DNA of 64,000 nucleotides. It comes from CAHJXG01 sp965277495 (lineage in GTDB: Bacteria > Pseudomonadota > Alphaproteobacteria > Acetobacterales > Acetobacteraceae). Both the position numbers and the translations under genes were made by a program. Position 1 is the stretch's first letter; the number at the start of each line of letters is the position of its first letter. The stretch lies in the NCBI GenBank assembly GCA_965277495.1, contig OZ255824.1, forward strand, positions 1,488,001 to 1,552,000. Reading direction: 5' to 3'. Of the stretch, positions 1-9,607 are shown piece by piece. The notes beneath the pieces are model-generated. The model was not told where the DNA came from and searched no databases. It saw nothing but the letters and a program-made list of their open reading frames with translations.

Positions 1-1103
1 TCTCGGCCTTGGCGCCGGTCGAGGGTGAGGAGGACCGCTTGGCCGCCGACCGCCAGCGGCTGCAGCAGGGCGAGCGCCGGGCCGAGGCGATTGCGTCGGC
101 GCTGTCCGAAATCGCGCCGAAGGACCGCCGCAGCGCTGGCCCGGCCGCCACGCTGCGCAGCGCCTCGCGTGCGTTGCAAAAGCTCGTGCCGGCGAACCAG
201 CCGGACAGCGACAATCCTGCGGCCCCGGCGCTCGCTGCCCTGGAGCGCGCCGAGGAGGCTTTGGCCGAGGCCGAAACCCTGCTCAGCCGCCTCGCCAACG
301 AGGCCGATTCCGACCCGCGCCTGCTTGAACAGGCGGAGGAGCGGCTGTTCGCGCTGCGCGCCGCTGCCCGCAAGCATGCGACGACGGTGGTCGAGTTGCC
401 CGCCTTGCTCGCCAGCCTGCGCAAACGGCTGGCCGCGCTCGACACCGGTTCGGCCGAGATCGCGCAGTTGGAAGTGCGCGCCACCGCAGCCCGTGCCGCC
501 TATGCCGGTGCCGCCGCCGCGTTGAGCGAGGCGCGCCAGGCGGCGGCAAAGCGCCTGCAAACTGCCGTCACGGCCGAACTGCCGCCGCTTCGGCTCGACA
601 AGGCGCGGTTCTTTGTCGAGGTCCAGGCATTGGACGAAGCCCGTTGGGGTGTCACTGGGGCCGACTCGGTCCGTTTCCTGATCGCCACGAACCCGGGCCA
701 GACGCCCGGCGCGCTCGACAAGATCGCCTCGGGCGGCGAGCTATCGCGTCTCATGCTGGCGTTGAAGGTCGTGCTGGTCAGCGGCGGATCGGTGCCGACA
801 TTGGTGTTCGACGAGGTCGACAGCGGCGTGGGCGGCGCGACGGCCGCAGCGGTCGGCGACCGGCTGGCACGGGTCGCGGACCAGGTGCAGGTCCTGGTGG
901 TCACGCACAGTCCGCAGGTCGCCGCCCGCGGTGTGGCGCATATGCAGGTGGCGAAGGTTGCCGCCAAGAACCGGGCGGAAACGCGGGTCGTGGCGCTCGA
1001 TTTCCAGGCCCGGCGCGAGGAGATCGCCCGCATGCTGGCCGGCGAGAGCGTGACCGAGGCCGCCCGCGCCGCCGCCGATAGCCTGCTGGGCACCGCGGCT
1101 TGA
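1..1103 (+). CDS. recN: DNA repair protein RecN, C-terminal part (5' end outside window)
   Basis: SMC-like ATPase that acts in recombinational repair of double-strand breaks in the cytoplasm. The reading frame is already open at the left edge, so about 367 codons of a protein usually near 555 residues are seen; the N-terminal Walker A half is missing. Visible are a long Ala/Glu/Arg-rich coiled coil, then the ABC signature ASGGELSR, then the Walker B segment LVFDEVDSGVGG and the switch histidine in VVTHSPQ, in the order expected for the RecN head domain. The stop codon overlaps the TTG start of ligA (TTGA), so the two are probably cotranscribed and translationally coupled. recN-ligA adjacency is common in alphaproteobacteria, normally downstream of ftsZ-lpxC-bamD. 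Identification is firm; only the start is unknown. Confidence 0.96.
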   Translation, partial: SALAPVEGEEDRLAADRQRLQQGERRAEAIASALSEIAPKDRRSAGPAATLRSASRALQKLVPANQPDSDNPAAPALAALERAEEALAEAETLLSRLANEADSDPRLLEQAEERLFALRAAARKHATTVVELPALLASLRKRLAALDTGSAEIAQLEVRATAARAAYAGAAAALSEARQAAAKRLQTAVTAELPPLRLDKARFFVEVQALDEARWGVTGADSVRFLIATNPGQTPGALDKIASGGELSRLMLALKVVLVSGGSVPTLVFDEVDSGVGGATAAAVGDRLARVADQVQVLVVTHSPQVAARGVAHMQVAKVAAKNRAETRVVALDFQARREEIARMLAGESVTEAARAAADSLLGTAA

Positions 1104-3148
1104 CCGAACAGGAAGCTGCGCAGGAGCTGGCTGCCCTCGCCGCCGAGATCGCCCGGCACGACCGCGCCTACCACGAGCATGACGCGCCGCTGATCACCGA
1201 CGCCGAGTACGACGCGCTCCGGCAGCGCAATACGGAGATCGAGGCCGACTTCCCGCATCTGGTCCGCCCTGACAGCCCTAGCCGGCGCGTGGGTGCAGCC
1301 CCGGGCAGCGGCTTTGCCAAGGTCCGCCACCGCGTGCCGATGCTGTCGCTCGACAACGCCTTCGCCGCGCAGGACTTTTTCGAGTTCTGTGCCCGCATCC
1401 GGCGTTTCCTGCATTTGCCGGACGATGCCCGTTTGGCCTTCGTCGCGGAACCCAAGATCGACGGCCTGTCCATCAACCTGCTGTATGAGGACGGCCGGCT
1501 CGTGCGCGGCGCCACCCGCGGCGATGGGACGGAGGGCGAGGATGTCACCGCCAACCTGCGCACCATGCCGTCGGTCCCGACCCGCCTGCATGGCCCGGCC
1601 CCCGCGCTGATCGAAATCCGCGGTGAGGTGTTCATGACCAAGGCCGACTTCCTGGCGCTCAACGCGGCCCAGGCGGCGGCGGGGCAAAAGGTGTTCGCCA
1701 ACCCGCGCAACGCTGCCGCCGGGTCGTTGCGCCAGCTCGACAAAGCCATCACCGCGAACCGTCCGTTGTCGTTGTTCGCCTACGCCGTGGGCGACGTGCA
1801 GGGGGGCATACCCGGCACCCACTCCGGATACCTGGACCGGCTCCGGGCCTGGGGATTTCAGGTAAACCCGCTCTCCCGCACGCTCGCCAGCGAGGCCGAG
1901 GCGGCAGCGTTCCAGCAGGAAACCGGCCTGGCGCGGTCCGGCCTGGGCTACGACATCGACGGCGTGGTTTACAAGGTCGACGACCTGGCACTGCAGCGGC
2001 GCCTCGGCTTCGTCGGCCGGGCGCCACGCTGGGCGATCGCCTGGAAATTCCCAGCCGAGCAGGCCACGACCACGCTGGAGGACATCCGCATCCAGGTCGG
2101 ACGCACCGGCGCGCTGACCCCCGTCGCCTGGCTCGCGGCGGTGAACGTCGGTGGCGTGCTGGTCACCCGCGCCACCCTGCACAACGAGGACGAGATCGCC
2201 CGCAAGGACGTGCGCGTCGGCGACACCGTGGTGCTGCAGCGCGCCGGCGACGTGATCCCGCAGATCGTGCAGGTCCTGCTTGACCGCCGTCCGCCCGGCG
2301 CCACCGCCTATGCGCCACCCGAGACCTGCCCCGCCTGCGGCAGCCTCGCGGTGCGCCCGCCGGGCGAGGTGGTGCGCCGTTGCACCGGCGGGTTGATCTG
2401 CCCGGCGCAGGCGGTCGAGCGCCTGATCCACTTCGTCTCCCGCGGCGCCTTCGACATCGAGGGCCTGGGCGAAAAGAGCATCCAAGAATTCTTCGACCTC
2501 GGCTGGCTGCGCAGCCCGGCCGACATCTTCCGGCTCGAGCAGCACAGCGCAGCGCTGCTGGCCCGCGAGGGATGGAAAGAAAGGTCGGTCCGCAACCTGA
2601 TGCAGGCGATCGCGGCCCGGCGCATCATTCCGCTCGACCGCTTCATCTTCGCGCTCGGGATACGCCGGGTGGGGGAGACCAACGCCAAGCTGCTGGCACG
2701 GCACTACACGAGTTTCTCGGCATGGCGGGCCCAAATGCTGGCGGCGACGACCGTCGGCAGCGACGAACGCTCGGCGCTCGGCAGCATCTTGGGCGTAGGC
2801 AAGGCGCTGGCGGACGAGCTGGCGGCATTCTTCGTCGAGCCGCGCAACCTGGCGGCGCTGGACGAGCTCGCGGGCTTCCTGACCATCCAGGACGCGGAAC
2901 GCCCGGCAACGGCGGACGGCGCGCTGGCGGGCAAAAACCTGGTGTTCACCGGCACGCTCGAAACCATGAGCCGCCCGGAGGCAAAGGCCCGCGCCGAGGC
3001 CCTGGGCGCGCGCGTGACCGACAGCGTGTCGAAGCGGACGGACCTGCTGGTCCTGGGCGCAGACGCCGGCTCGAAGGCGAAGAAAGCCGCCGAGTTGGGG
3101 GTGGCGACGGTGACGGAGGCGGAGTGGCGGGAGATGGCGGGCTTCTAA
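1100..3148 (+). CDS. ligA: NAD-dependent DNA ligase LigA
   Basis: Seals nicks in duplex DNA during replication and repair using NAD+. At 682 residues it has the usual full length. The adenylation motif EPKIDG places the catalytic lysine at residue 119. OB-fold and four-cysteine zinc finger follow (CPACG, then RRCTGGLICP), then helix-hairpin-helix repeats and a C-terminal BRCT domain from about residue 605 that begins GKNLVFTGTL. The start is TTG overlapping the recN stop; the first residues (MTEQEAAQEL) match where the family normally begins. The stop codon overlaps by 4 bases the stop of the opposite-strand aminopeptidase gene, so the two converge with no spacer and no separate terminator. 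Confidence 0.98.
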   Translation: MTEQEAAQELAALAAEIARHDRAYHEHDAPLITDAEYDALRQRNTEIEADFPHLVRPDSPSRRVGAAPGSGFAKVRHRVPMLSLDNAFAAQDFFEFCARIRRFLHLPDDARLAFVAEPKIDGLSINLLYEDGRLVRGATRGDGTEGEDVTANLRTMPSVPTRLHGPAPALIEIRGEVFMTKADFLALNAAQAAAGQKVFANPRNAAAGSLRQLDKAITANRPLSLFAYAVGDVQGGIPGTHSGYLDRLRAWGFQVNPLSRTLASEAEAAAFQQETGLARSGLGYDIDGVVYKVDDLALQRRLGFVGRAPRWAIAWKFPAEQATTTLEDIRIQVGRTGALTPVAWLAAVNVGGVLVTRATLHNEDEIARKDVRVGDTVVLQRAGDVIPQIVQVLLDRRPPGATAYAPPETCPACGSLAVRPPGEVVRRCTGGLICPAQAVERLIHFVSRGAFDIEGLGEKSIQEFFDLGWLRSPADIFRLEQHSAALLAREGWKERSVRNLMQAIAARRIIPLDRFIFALGIRRVGETNAKLLARHYTSFSAWRAQMLAATTVGSDERSALGSILGVGKALADELAAFFVEPRNLAALDELAGFLTIQDAERPATADGALAGKNLVFTGTLETMSRPEAKARAEALGARVTDSVSKRTDLLVLGADAGSKAKKAAELGVATVTEAEWREMAGF

Positions 3149-4923
3149 CCAAGCCCCGCGCACGCCGCCGCCAGCCAATCCCGCGCCGGCCCCGGCAGTC
3201 CAGGCCCAACCGCCGCCAGCACCCGCGCATGATACGCATCGACCCACGCCCGCTCGGCCGGGTCCAGCAGGGCCGTGTCGATCAGCCGGCGGTCGAACGG
3301 GGCCAGGGTCAGCGTCTCGAACTCCAGGAACGGCTTCTTCGCTGCAGGAAGCTCTGCCGCCTGCACCATCAGCAGGTTCTCCAGCCGGATGCCATACTCG
3401 CCCGGCAGGTAATAGCCAGGTTCATCCGACAGGATCATCCCCGGCGCGAGCGGCACCATGCGTCCGGCGCGCGACAGGCTCGCTGGCCCCTCGTGCACCG
3501 AAAGATAGCTGCCGACCCCGTGCCCGGTGCCGTGGTCGTAGTCGAGCCCGGCCTGCCACAACGCGCGCCGGGCGAAGGCGTCCAGATGCGGTCCGGCCAC
3601 GCCCTGCGGGAACAGAGCCGTCGCTAGGGCGATATGGCCCTTCAGCACGCGGGTGAACCGGTCCCGCAGCTCGGACGGCGCTGCGCCAGGCCCGGTCCAG
3701 ACGGTGCGGGTGATGTCGGTGGTCCCGTCCAAATACTGTGCACCGCTGTCGATCAAATAGGCCTCGTTGGCGCGGATCGGACGGTCGGTCGCGGCGGTCA
3801 CGCGGTAGTGAATCACGGCGCCATGCTCCCCGGCGCCCGAGATCGCCGGGAAGCTCTCGCCGCGGAACAACGGCGCCTCTCCCCGTAAAGACAGCAGCTT
3901 CTCGGCAGCGGCCATCTCGGTAAGGCACGCACGGTCGGCCGTGTCCAACCAATGCAGGAAACGGCAAACCGCGACGGCATCCCGCGCATGCGCCGCCCGT
4001 GCGCCGGCCTGCTCAGTCGGATTTTTGCAGGCCTTTGGCAGCGAGCATGGATCGGCGCCGTCCAGGACCTCGGCCCCGGCGTCCTGCAAAGTTTGCGCAA
4101 ACCACACCGGCGAACCTGCGGCGTCGACCCGCACCCGTTTGCCACCCAATGCTGCCAGCGCCGCCGGCAGTGCCTCACGCCCGGCTACGGTCACGCCGTC
4201 ACCGAGCCAGCCGCGCGTGCCCGGCGACAGCTTCGACGCGTCCATGAACAGCGTGGCCGTGCCGTCCGACCGCATCAGCACGAAGCCGAGCGCGAACGGG
4301 GTATAGTTGACATCGCTGCCGCGCAGGTTGAACAGCCATGCGAGCGACGCCGGGTCGGTGATGACTGCGGCATCCTGGCCGTCCGTCCGCAACGCCTCGG
4401 CCATATCGGCGCGCTTATCGGACGATGCACGTCCGGCGTAGGCAATCGGATGCGGCACGGCCGGGCCGTCCGGTGCGGGCGGACGGTCGGCCCACGCGGC
4501 GTCGATAGGGTTCGGATCGGCCCGCACCATTTCGAGCCCGGCATTCCGGTAGCGGTCCAGGCCCTCCTGGCTGATCAGCCACGGATCATAGCCGATCCGC
4601 GCTCCAGGCGCCGATTGCGACTTGAGCCAAGCGGGAGGCGGTTGATCGGTGAGGTGACGCAGTTCGTACAGCGCCGGATCGGCCTGATCGGCGAGTTGCA
4701 GGGTGTAGCGTCCGTCGGTGAAAATGGCCGCGCGGTCCGCCAGCACCACCGCGGCCCCGGCACTGCCGGTGAAGCCCGTCAGCCAAGCCAGGCGTTCGGC
4801 GGCTGGCGAGACATATTCGCCCAGATGCTCGTCCGCGCGCGGCACGATGAAGCCATCGAGGCCCTGGGCGGCCATCGCAGTGCGCAACTTGGCCAAACGG
4901 TCGGCTGAGACGGTATTGTTCAC
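3145..4923 (-). CDS. Xaa-Pro aminopeptidase (M24B, long form)
   Basis: Metallopeptidase that removes an N-terminal residue preceding proline; cytoplasmic, no signal peptide. The protein is about 592 residues, the size of the long (eukaryote-like) aminopeptidase P form with two creatinase-like N-terminal domains and a C-terminal pita-bread domain. Metal ligands are visible in order: Asp in DSGAQYLDGTTD, the second Asp of that motif, His in HGTGHGVGSY, Glu in ILSDEPGYY and Glu in GIRLENL. I chose the GTG at 4923, because GAAGG lies five to nine bases upstream; an ATG at 4944 would add seven residues but has its AAAGG directly abutting. It stands alone, facing ligA tail to tail. Confidence 0.93.
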   Translation of the reverse strand: MNNTVSADRLAKLRTAMAAQGLDGFIVPRADEHLGEYVSPAAERLAWLTGFTGSAGAAVVLADRAAIFTDGRYTLQLADQADPALYELRHLTDQPPPAWLKSQSAPGARIGYDPWLISQEGLDRYRNAGLEMVRADPNPIDAAWADRPPAPDGPAVPHPIAYAGRASSDKRADMAEALRTDGQDAAVITDPASLAWLFNLRGSDVNYTPFALGFVLMRSDGTATLFMDASKLSPGTRGWLGDGVTVAGREALPAALAALGGKRVRVDAAGSPVWFAQTLQDAGAEVLDGADPCSLPKACKNPTEQAGARAAHARDAVAVCRFLHWLDTADRACLTEMAAAEKLLSLRGEAPLFRGESFPAISGAGEHGAVIHYRVTAATDRPIRANEAYLIDSGAQYLDGTTDITRTVWTGPGAAPSELRDRFTRVLKGHIALATALFPQGVAGPHLDAFARRALWQAGLDYDHGTGHGVGSYLSVHEGPASLSRAGRMVPLAPGMILSDEPGYYLPGEYGIRLENLLMVQAAELPAAKKPFLEFETLTLAPFDRRLIDTALLDPAERAWVDAYHARVLAAVGPGLPGPARDWLAAACAGLG

Positions 4924-5101
4924 TTTGCCTTCACAATTTTTCATACCTTTGTGAGCTAACCCGCGTTTGACGCATAGCAGGGAACGTTACATAGCACGGT
5001 GCAGTGCAGCATAAAGGTCCATATTGGCGTCATGCCGCAGGGACGAGACGCCGAGAGCGCTGGCCCTGGTTGCGGCGGTTAAATGCCTTGAGGATAGTAT
5101 A

Positions 5102-5413
5102 ATGAACGCCCCGCTTGCCAAGGAGCAGATTGCGCTCCTGATGTCCGACAGCCTGACGTACCGGAGCTCGGTCGTCGAGGGGATGGACGGCACCGATTTT
5201 GATGCCAACCCGGCCCCGCGCAGCCTTTTGCAGCGCGTTGGCGCCCTGATTTCCAACCTAGTTGCGTTCTCGCGCCGCCGGGCTGTGATGGACGAGCTGT
5301 CGTCGCTCAGCGACCGCGAGCTCGCCGACATCGGTTTGAACCGTGCCGAGCTGAGCCGTGTCTTCGACCCGCGCTTTGCCCAGGCCCGCTTTAACCATAC
5401 CGCGTCCGCTTGA
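5102..5413 (+). CDS. DUF1127 (YjiS-like) small protein
   Basis: 103-residue protein whose C-terminal half (about residues 55-90) carries the DUF1127 signature: basic SRRRAVMDEL, then LSSLSDRELADIGL and NRAEL. Small DUF1127 proteins are widespread in alphaproteobacteria; some have been linked to RNA binding and to phosphate or stress physiology, but no function can be assigned here. The N-terminal 50 residues are not conserved with anything I recognise. The reading frame is open further upstream, but the ATG used here gives the natural family start and is preceded by GAGGATAGTATA. A strong hairpin follows immediately after the stop. Single-gene unit. Confidence 0.85.
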   Translation: MNAPLAKEQIALLMSDSLTYRSSVVEGMDGTDFDANPAPRSLLQRVGALISNLVAFSRRRAVMDELSSLSDRELADIGLNRAELSRVFDPRFAQARFNHTASA

Positions 5414-5420
5414 TTGCACC

Positions 5421-5447
5421 CGGGCGGGCCATTCAGCCCGCCCGTTT
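5421..5447 (+). terminator. Rho-independent terminator of the DUF1127 gene
   Basis: Perfect 9-bp GC stem (CGGGCGGGC / GCCCGCCCG) with the six-base loop CATTCA, followed by TTT, beginning seven bases after the DUF1127 stop. The prmA stop codon on the opposite strand lies inside the loop, so the hairpin also sits at the end of that convergent operon, although no T-run follows it in that direction. Confidence 0.7.
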
Positions 5448-6329
5448 CGCCCTTCGTAGAACAAGCGTGGTCCAGTTGCCCTCCTGCCACGTTGCCTCCA
5501 GCCGCAGGCCCTGGCGCCGGTGCGCCATCAGCACCATACGCGCTTGGCTGGACAGCAAGCCGGACAGGATCACCGTTCCGCCCGGCGCCAAACCGAGCGC
5601 CAGGCTCCGCGCCATGCGGCACAACGGACGCGCCAGGATGTTGGCCAATACCAAGTCATAGGGCGCGCCCGCCCGTACCGCCCGGCCATGCCAGCCGTTG
5701 GCCAGCACCGGCCGCACCAGCCGCCCAACCCCATTCGCCGCCGCATTCTGGCCCGCGACACCGACCGACCACGGCTCGATATCCGTGGCCAGCACCGGGC
5801 GGCGCAGCAGTATTGCCGCCGCCATCGCCAGGATGCCCGACCCGGTCCCGAGATCGAGGATGCGCCGGGGCCGCCGCCGGGCCACGGCCTCCAGCGCGCG
5901 CAGGCAGCCGCGCGTCGACCCGTGCTCCCCCGAGCCGAACGCCAACCCGGCGTCGAGCGTCAGCACCAACTGTCCTGGCGCCGCCCCGCCCGCCTGATGC
6001 GTGCCGCGGATGGTGAACCGGCGGCCGACGCGCTGCTCCGGGAACGACTCCTGGGTCCGGGCCAGCCAGCCCTCAGCCTCCGTCGCCTCGCGGCCCAGGA
6101 CGGCAGGAACGCCGGTGACCAGGGCCGCAAGCGCCAGCGCATCCTGCAGGCGGTCCTCGTCGGCGCCGGCGTCGCGCACGCCCTCTACGCGCCAAATCCC
6201 CCGCGCCTCGTCGGCAAAGAAGAAGCCGACGGTGGCGCATACCGTGCCCAACGCCGCCTCATACGCCTCGACGGCCGCGTCGGGCACGGCGACGAATACG
6301 GTTTCGAGCGGAACAGTGTGCCGTCTCAT
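5433..6329 (-). CDS. prmA: Ribosomal protein L11 methyltransferase PrmA
   Basis: SAM-dependent enzyme that methylates ribosomal protein L11. 298 residues, the usual length. The SAM-binding motif ILDLGTGSGILAMAA is at about residues 155-170, followed by the acidic residue of motif II (ATDIEPW) and the catalytic-region motif DLVLANILARPL. The N-terminal substrate-recognition domain is present (from MRRHTVPLETVFVAVPD). The ATG overlaps the stop codon of the upstream helicase gene (ATGA), indicating translational coupling. The stop lies in the loop of the convergent DUF1127 terminator. Confidence 0.93.
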   Translation of the reverse strand: MRRHTVPLETVFVAVPDAAVEAYEAALGTVCATVGFFFADEARGIWRVEGVRDAGADEDRLQDALALAALVTGVPAVLGREATEAEGWLARTQESFPEQRVGRRFTIRGTHQAGGAAPGQLVLTLDAGLAFGSGEHGSTRGCLRALEAVARRRPRRILDLGTGSGILAMAAAILLRRPVLATDIEPWSVGVAGQNAAANGVGRLVRPVLANGWHGRAVRAGAPYDLVLANILARPLCRMARSLALGLAPGGTVILSGLLSSQARMVLMAHRRQGLRLEATWQEGNWTTLVLRRAKRAG

Positions 6330-8521
6330 GCCTTTTCCACGAACCGGTCCAGCAGGCGTTTCTGCCCGGCCTTTTCGAATGCGATGTCCAGCCGGTCGTC
6401 ATCCACCGCCAGCACCTCGCCATAACCGAACTTCTGGTGGAACACCCGGCTGCCGACCGCGATCGCGTCCTGGCGCGCGGGCCGGGCCGGCTGTTCCCAA
6501 GCCTCGACGGCGCGCGGCCCTGCCTGGCGCCGGGCCATCAAGGGGCCGCTGGTGAACACGCTGGGCGCCGACATCAGCCGCGCCTCGCGCTGCATCGCCG
6601 CCGAGCCGCCGCGTTCCACGTGCGCCTCCGGCAACTCGTCCACGAACCGGCTCGGGATGCTGCTCTGCCAATTCGCGTAGATGCGGCGGTTGGCGGCATA
6701 GCTCACCACTGCCAGCTTGCGGGCGCGGGTCAGGCCGACATAGGCAAGGCGGCGCTCCTCCTCCAGCCCCTTCAGCCCACCCTCGTCCAGGGTGCGCTGG
6801 CTGGGGAACAGGCCCTCCTCCCAGCCCGGCAGGAACACGGTGTCGAACTCCAGGCCCTTGGCGGCGTGCAGGGTCATCATGCTGGCGCGGTCACCCTCGG
6901 CGTTCTGCTCGTTCTCCATCACCAGCGAAACGTGGTCGAGGAACCCGGCCAGCGTCTCGAAGTCGGCCAAAGCGCGAACCAGCTCCTTCAGGTTCTCCAG
7001 CCGTCCCGGCGCATCCGGCGACTTGTCCTGCTTCCACATCTCGGTATAGCCGCTCTCGTCCAGCATCTTTGCCAGCGTCAGCACGTGGCCGTCGCGCGGC
7101 AGCTCCTCCCGCCAGCGCGCGAAGGCCAGGAACATTTCTTTGAGCGCCGTCCCTACCCGGCCCTTCAACCCCCCGCTCAGCGCCAGCCGCTCGCTGGCCA
7201 GCGCCAGGGGGATCTGCTGCTCGCGCGCCGCCACGTGCATGGCGCGCATGGCCACCTCGCCGACGCCGCGCCGGGGCACGTTGACGATGCGCTCGAACGC
7301 CAGGTCGTCGGAGGGCTGGTGCAGCACGCGCATGTAGGCGATGGCGTCGCGGATTTCGGCGCGCTCGTAGAACCGCAGGCCGCCCACGACGCGATACGGC
7401 AGGCCCAGCGTGATCATCCGCTCCTCGAACGCGCGGGTTTGGGCGCTGGTGCGGACCAGGATCGCCATCTCGGCCAGCGCGTTGCCGTCGCGGCGGAGGG
7501 TCTCGATGCGGTCGCCGACCATGCGGGCTTCCTCGTCCGAGTCCCACAGGCTGATGACGCTGACTTTTTCCCCACTTGCGTCATTGCGACCGGATCGCAG
7601 GGTCTTACCGAGCCGCCCCTCGTTGTTGGCGATCAAGCCGGCAGCAGCGCCAAGGATTGGTGCAGTCGAGCGATAGTTGCGCTCTAGTTTGACGATCTGC
7701 GCGCCGGGGAAGTCCTTCTCGAACCGCAGGATGTTCTCGACCTCTGCGCCGCGCCAGGAGTAGATGGACTGGTCGTCGTCGCCAACGCAGCAGATGTTCT
7801 TGTGCGACTGCGCCAGCAGCCGCAGCCATAGGTATTGCACCAGGTTGGTGTCCTGGTATTCGTCGACCAAGATATACCGGAAAATCCGGTGATACTGCGC
7901 GAGGATCTCCGGCTTGCTGCGCAGGATTTCGGTCATGTGCAACAACAGGTCGCCGAAATCCGCCGTGTTGAGCTGCTTCAGCCGCGCTTGATACGCCAAG
8001 TACAGGTTGCGCGATTGTCCCCCGGCGAAATCGCCCTCCTCGGCCGCCGTCACCCGGTCGGGCGTCAGGCCACGGTCCTTCCAGCGCTGGATCATCCCCA
8101 TCAGCGCCGGCGGCGCCCAGCGCTTCGGGTCAATATGCGCCGCCTCCATCACCTGCTTCAACAGGCGCAACTGGTCGTCGGAATCGAGGATGGTGAACCC
8201 GGACGTAAGGCCCACCAGCTCGGCATGACGCCGCAGCATGCGGGCGCACAGGGCATGGAAGGTGCCGAGCCACAATCCCTCCGCCGGGCGGCCCAGGATC
8301 GCGCCGACCCGCTCGCGCATCTCCTTTGCCGCCTTGTTGGTAAACGTCACCGCCAGCACCTGGCCCGGCGCCGCCCGTCCGGTCAGCAGGATATGGGCGA
8401 ACCGCGTAGTCAGCACGCGGGTCTTGCCCGTGCCCGCCCCGGCCAGGACCAGCACGGGGCCATCCATCGCCTCGACCGCCTGGCGCTGCTCGGGGTTCAG
8501 GCGCTCGAGGTAGTCGGTCAT
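6326..8521 (-). CDS. UvrD/PcrA-type superfamily 1 DNA helicase
   Basis: 3'-5' ATP-dependent helicase of nucleotide excision and mismatch repair. About 731 residues. Motifs in order: Q motif and Walker A AGAGTGKTRVL (near residue 30), VTFTNKAAKEM, DEYQDTN (motif II), GDDDQSIYSWRGA (motif III), the motif IV region RNYRS, and VYL-type motifs MTLHAAKGLEFD and LTRARK. The C-terminal extension ends in the Tudor-like segment GSRVFHQKFGYG typical of UvrD/PcrA. The frame is open 21 codons further upstream, but MTDYLERLNPEQ is where family members start. It is the first gene of a two-gene operon with prmA. Whether to name it uvrD or pcrA cannot be settled from the sequence. Confidence 0.95.
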   Translation of the reverse strand: MTDYLERLNPEQRQAVEAMDGPVLVLAGAGTGKTRVLTTRFAHILLTGRAAPGQVLAVTFTNKAAKEMRERVGAILGRPAEGLWLGTFHALCARMLRRHAELVGLTSGFTILDSDDQLRLLKQVMEAAHIDPKRWAPPALMGMIQRWKDRGLTPDRVTAAEEGDFAGGQSRNLYLAYQARLKQLNTADFGDLLLHMTEILRSKPEILAQYHRIFRYILVDEYQDTNLVQYLWLRLLAQSHKNICCVGDDDQSIYSWRGAEVENILRFEKDFPGAQIVKLERNYRSTAPILGAAAGLIANNEGRLGKTLRSGRNDASGEKVSVISLWDSDEEARMVGDRIETLRRDGNALAEMAILVRTSAQTRAFEERMITLGLPYRVVGGLRFYERAEIRDAIAYMRVLHQPSDDLAFERIVNVPRRGVGEVAMRAMHVAAREQQIPLALASERLALSGGLKGRVGTALKEMFLAFARWREELPRDGHVLTLAKMLDESGYTEMWKQDKSPDAPGRLENLKELVRALADFETLAGFLDHVSLVMENEQNAEGDRASMMTLHAAKGLEFDTVFLPGWEEGLFPSQRTLDEGGLKGLEEERRLAYVGLTRARKLAVVSYAANRRIYANWQSSIPSRFVDELPEAHVERGGSAAMQREARLMSAPSVFTSGPLMARRQAGPRAVEAWEQPARPARQDAIAVGSRVFHQKFGYGEVLAVDDDRLDIAFEKAGQKRLLDRFVEKA

Positions 8522-8602
8522 GGCGTGGGCGTGGTGGGGAGCATCACGGAATGATAGAACGGGTGGCGAACGCGGCCAACCCAATGGCTGGCGCGCTGCT
8601 CC

Positions 8603-9571
8603 TCAGTTTTTTTCAGCAGCCGGCTTCGCCCGCACCCCCAGCAGATGCGCGATGGCGTACGTCAGGTCGGACCTGTTCAGCGTGTAGAAATGGAACTCGT
8701 CGACGCCGTTGGCCTGCAGCAGGCGCACCTGCTCGGCGGCGACGATGGCGGCGATCATGCGCCGGGTTTCGGGATCGTCCTCGGTGCCCTCGAACATGGT
8801 GCCTAGCCATTCCGGCACGCTGGCACCGCACATGGCGCTGAACTTCGCCGCCTGCGCGTAGTTGGACACCGGCATGATGCCGGGCACGATCGGCGCCGTG
8901 ATCCCGGCCGCAAGCGCACGGTCCAGGAAGCGCAGGAACACCGTGCCATCGAAGAAATACTGCGTGATCGCCCGCGTTGCCCCAGCGTCGAGCTTGCGCT
9001 TCAAATTATCCAGGTCATGGTCCGCATTGAGCGCCGTCGGGTGCGTCTCGGGATACGCCGCCACCGAGACCTCGAAATCCGCCACCCGGCGCAGCCCGGC
9101 CACGAGGTCGGCGGCATAGGCATAACCTTCCGGATGCGGCGCATACTCCTGGCCCGGCGGCGCATCGCCGCGCAACGCCACGATATGCCGGACCCCCGCA
9201 TCCCAATACTGCCGGGCCACGTCGTCGACCTCGCCCTTTGGCGCACCCACGCAGGTCAAATGCGCGGCGGGGGTCAAATCGGTCTCGTTCACGATGCGCG
9301 TGACCGTCGCGTGGGTGCGCGCCTGCGTCGTGCCGCCCGCACCATAGGTGACCGAGACAAACCGCGGCGCCAACCGCTCCAGCCGCCGGACACAGGTCCA
9401 GAGCTGCGCCTCCAGCGCATCGTTCTTCGGCGGGAAGAACTCGAACGACAATGCCGGCGCCGGCAGGGCGGCTGTCCGCGCCGGCAGCGCCGCAAAGCGC
9501 GGACCCGTCAGCCAGCGCTCCAGCGTGGCAGGGGCCTCGGCCTCGGGCGGATGGACGTTGATCTGGTTCAT
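8603..9571 (-). CDS. metF: 5,10-methylenetetrahydrofolate reductase MetF
   Basis: FAD-dependent reduction of 5,10-methylene-THF to 5-methyl-THF, supplying the methyl group for methionine synthesis. 322 residues from the ATG chosen. Family motifs: SFEFFPPKND near residue 45, FVSVTYGAGGTT, HLTCVG, the FAD-contacting NIVALRGD-like segment HIVALRGDAPP, and AITQYFFD. A GTG at 9604 would add 11 residues, but it lies four bases from a long palindrome and has no ribosome site, so the ATG is preferred. The gene is alone and no methionine-pathway partner or recognised riboswitch is adjacent; the upstream region is occupied by two palindromic repeats. Confidence 0.94.
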   Translation of the reverse strand: MNQINVHPPEAEAPATLERWLTGPRFAALPARTAALPAPALSFEFFPPKNDALEAQLWTCVRRLERLAPRFVSVTYGAGGTTQARTHATVTRIVNETDLTPAAHLTCVGAPKGEVDDVARQYWDAGVRHIVALRGDAPPGQEYAPHPEGYAYAADLVAGLRRVADFEVSVAAYPETHPTALNADHDLDNLKRKLDAGATRAITQYFFDGTVFLRFLDRALAAGITAPIVPGIMPVSNYAQAAKFSAMCGASVPEWLGTMFEGTEDDPETRRMIAAIVAAEQVRLLQANGVDEFHFYTLNRSDLTYAIAHLLGVRAKPAAEKN

Positions 9572-9607
9572 GAAGCTGCTATCCGGGTTGTGATCGTGCG
9601 GCACGCG

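Noticed and set aside
500..3247. 915-codon open frame on the minus strand opposite recN and ligA
   Set aside because: It is the high-GC shadow of two firmly identified genes; its translation is Arg/Ala/Gly/His-rich low-complexity sequence with no domain.
9572..9604. GTG start giving MetF 11 extra residues
   Set aside because: The codon is four bases from the edge of a long palindrome, no ribosome site is present, and the added residues are not part of the MetF family.
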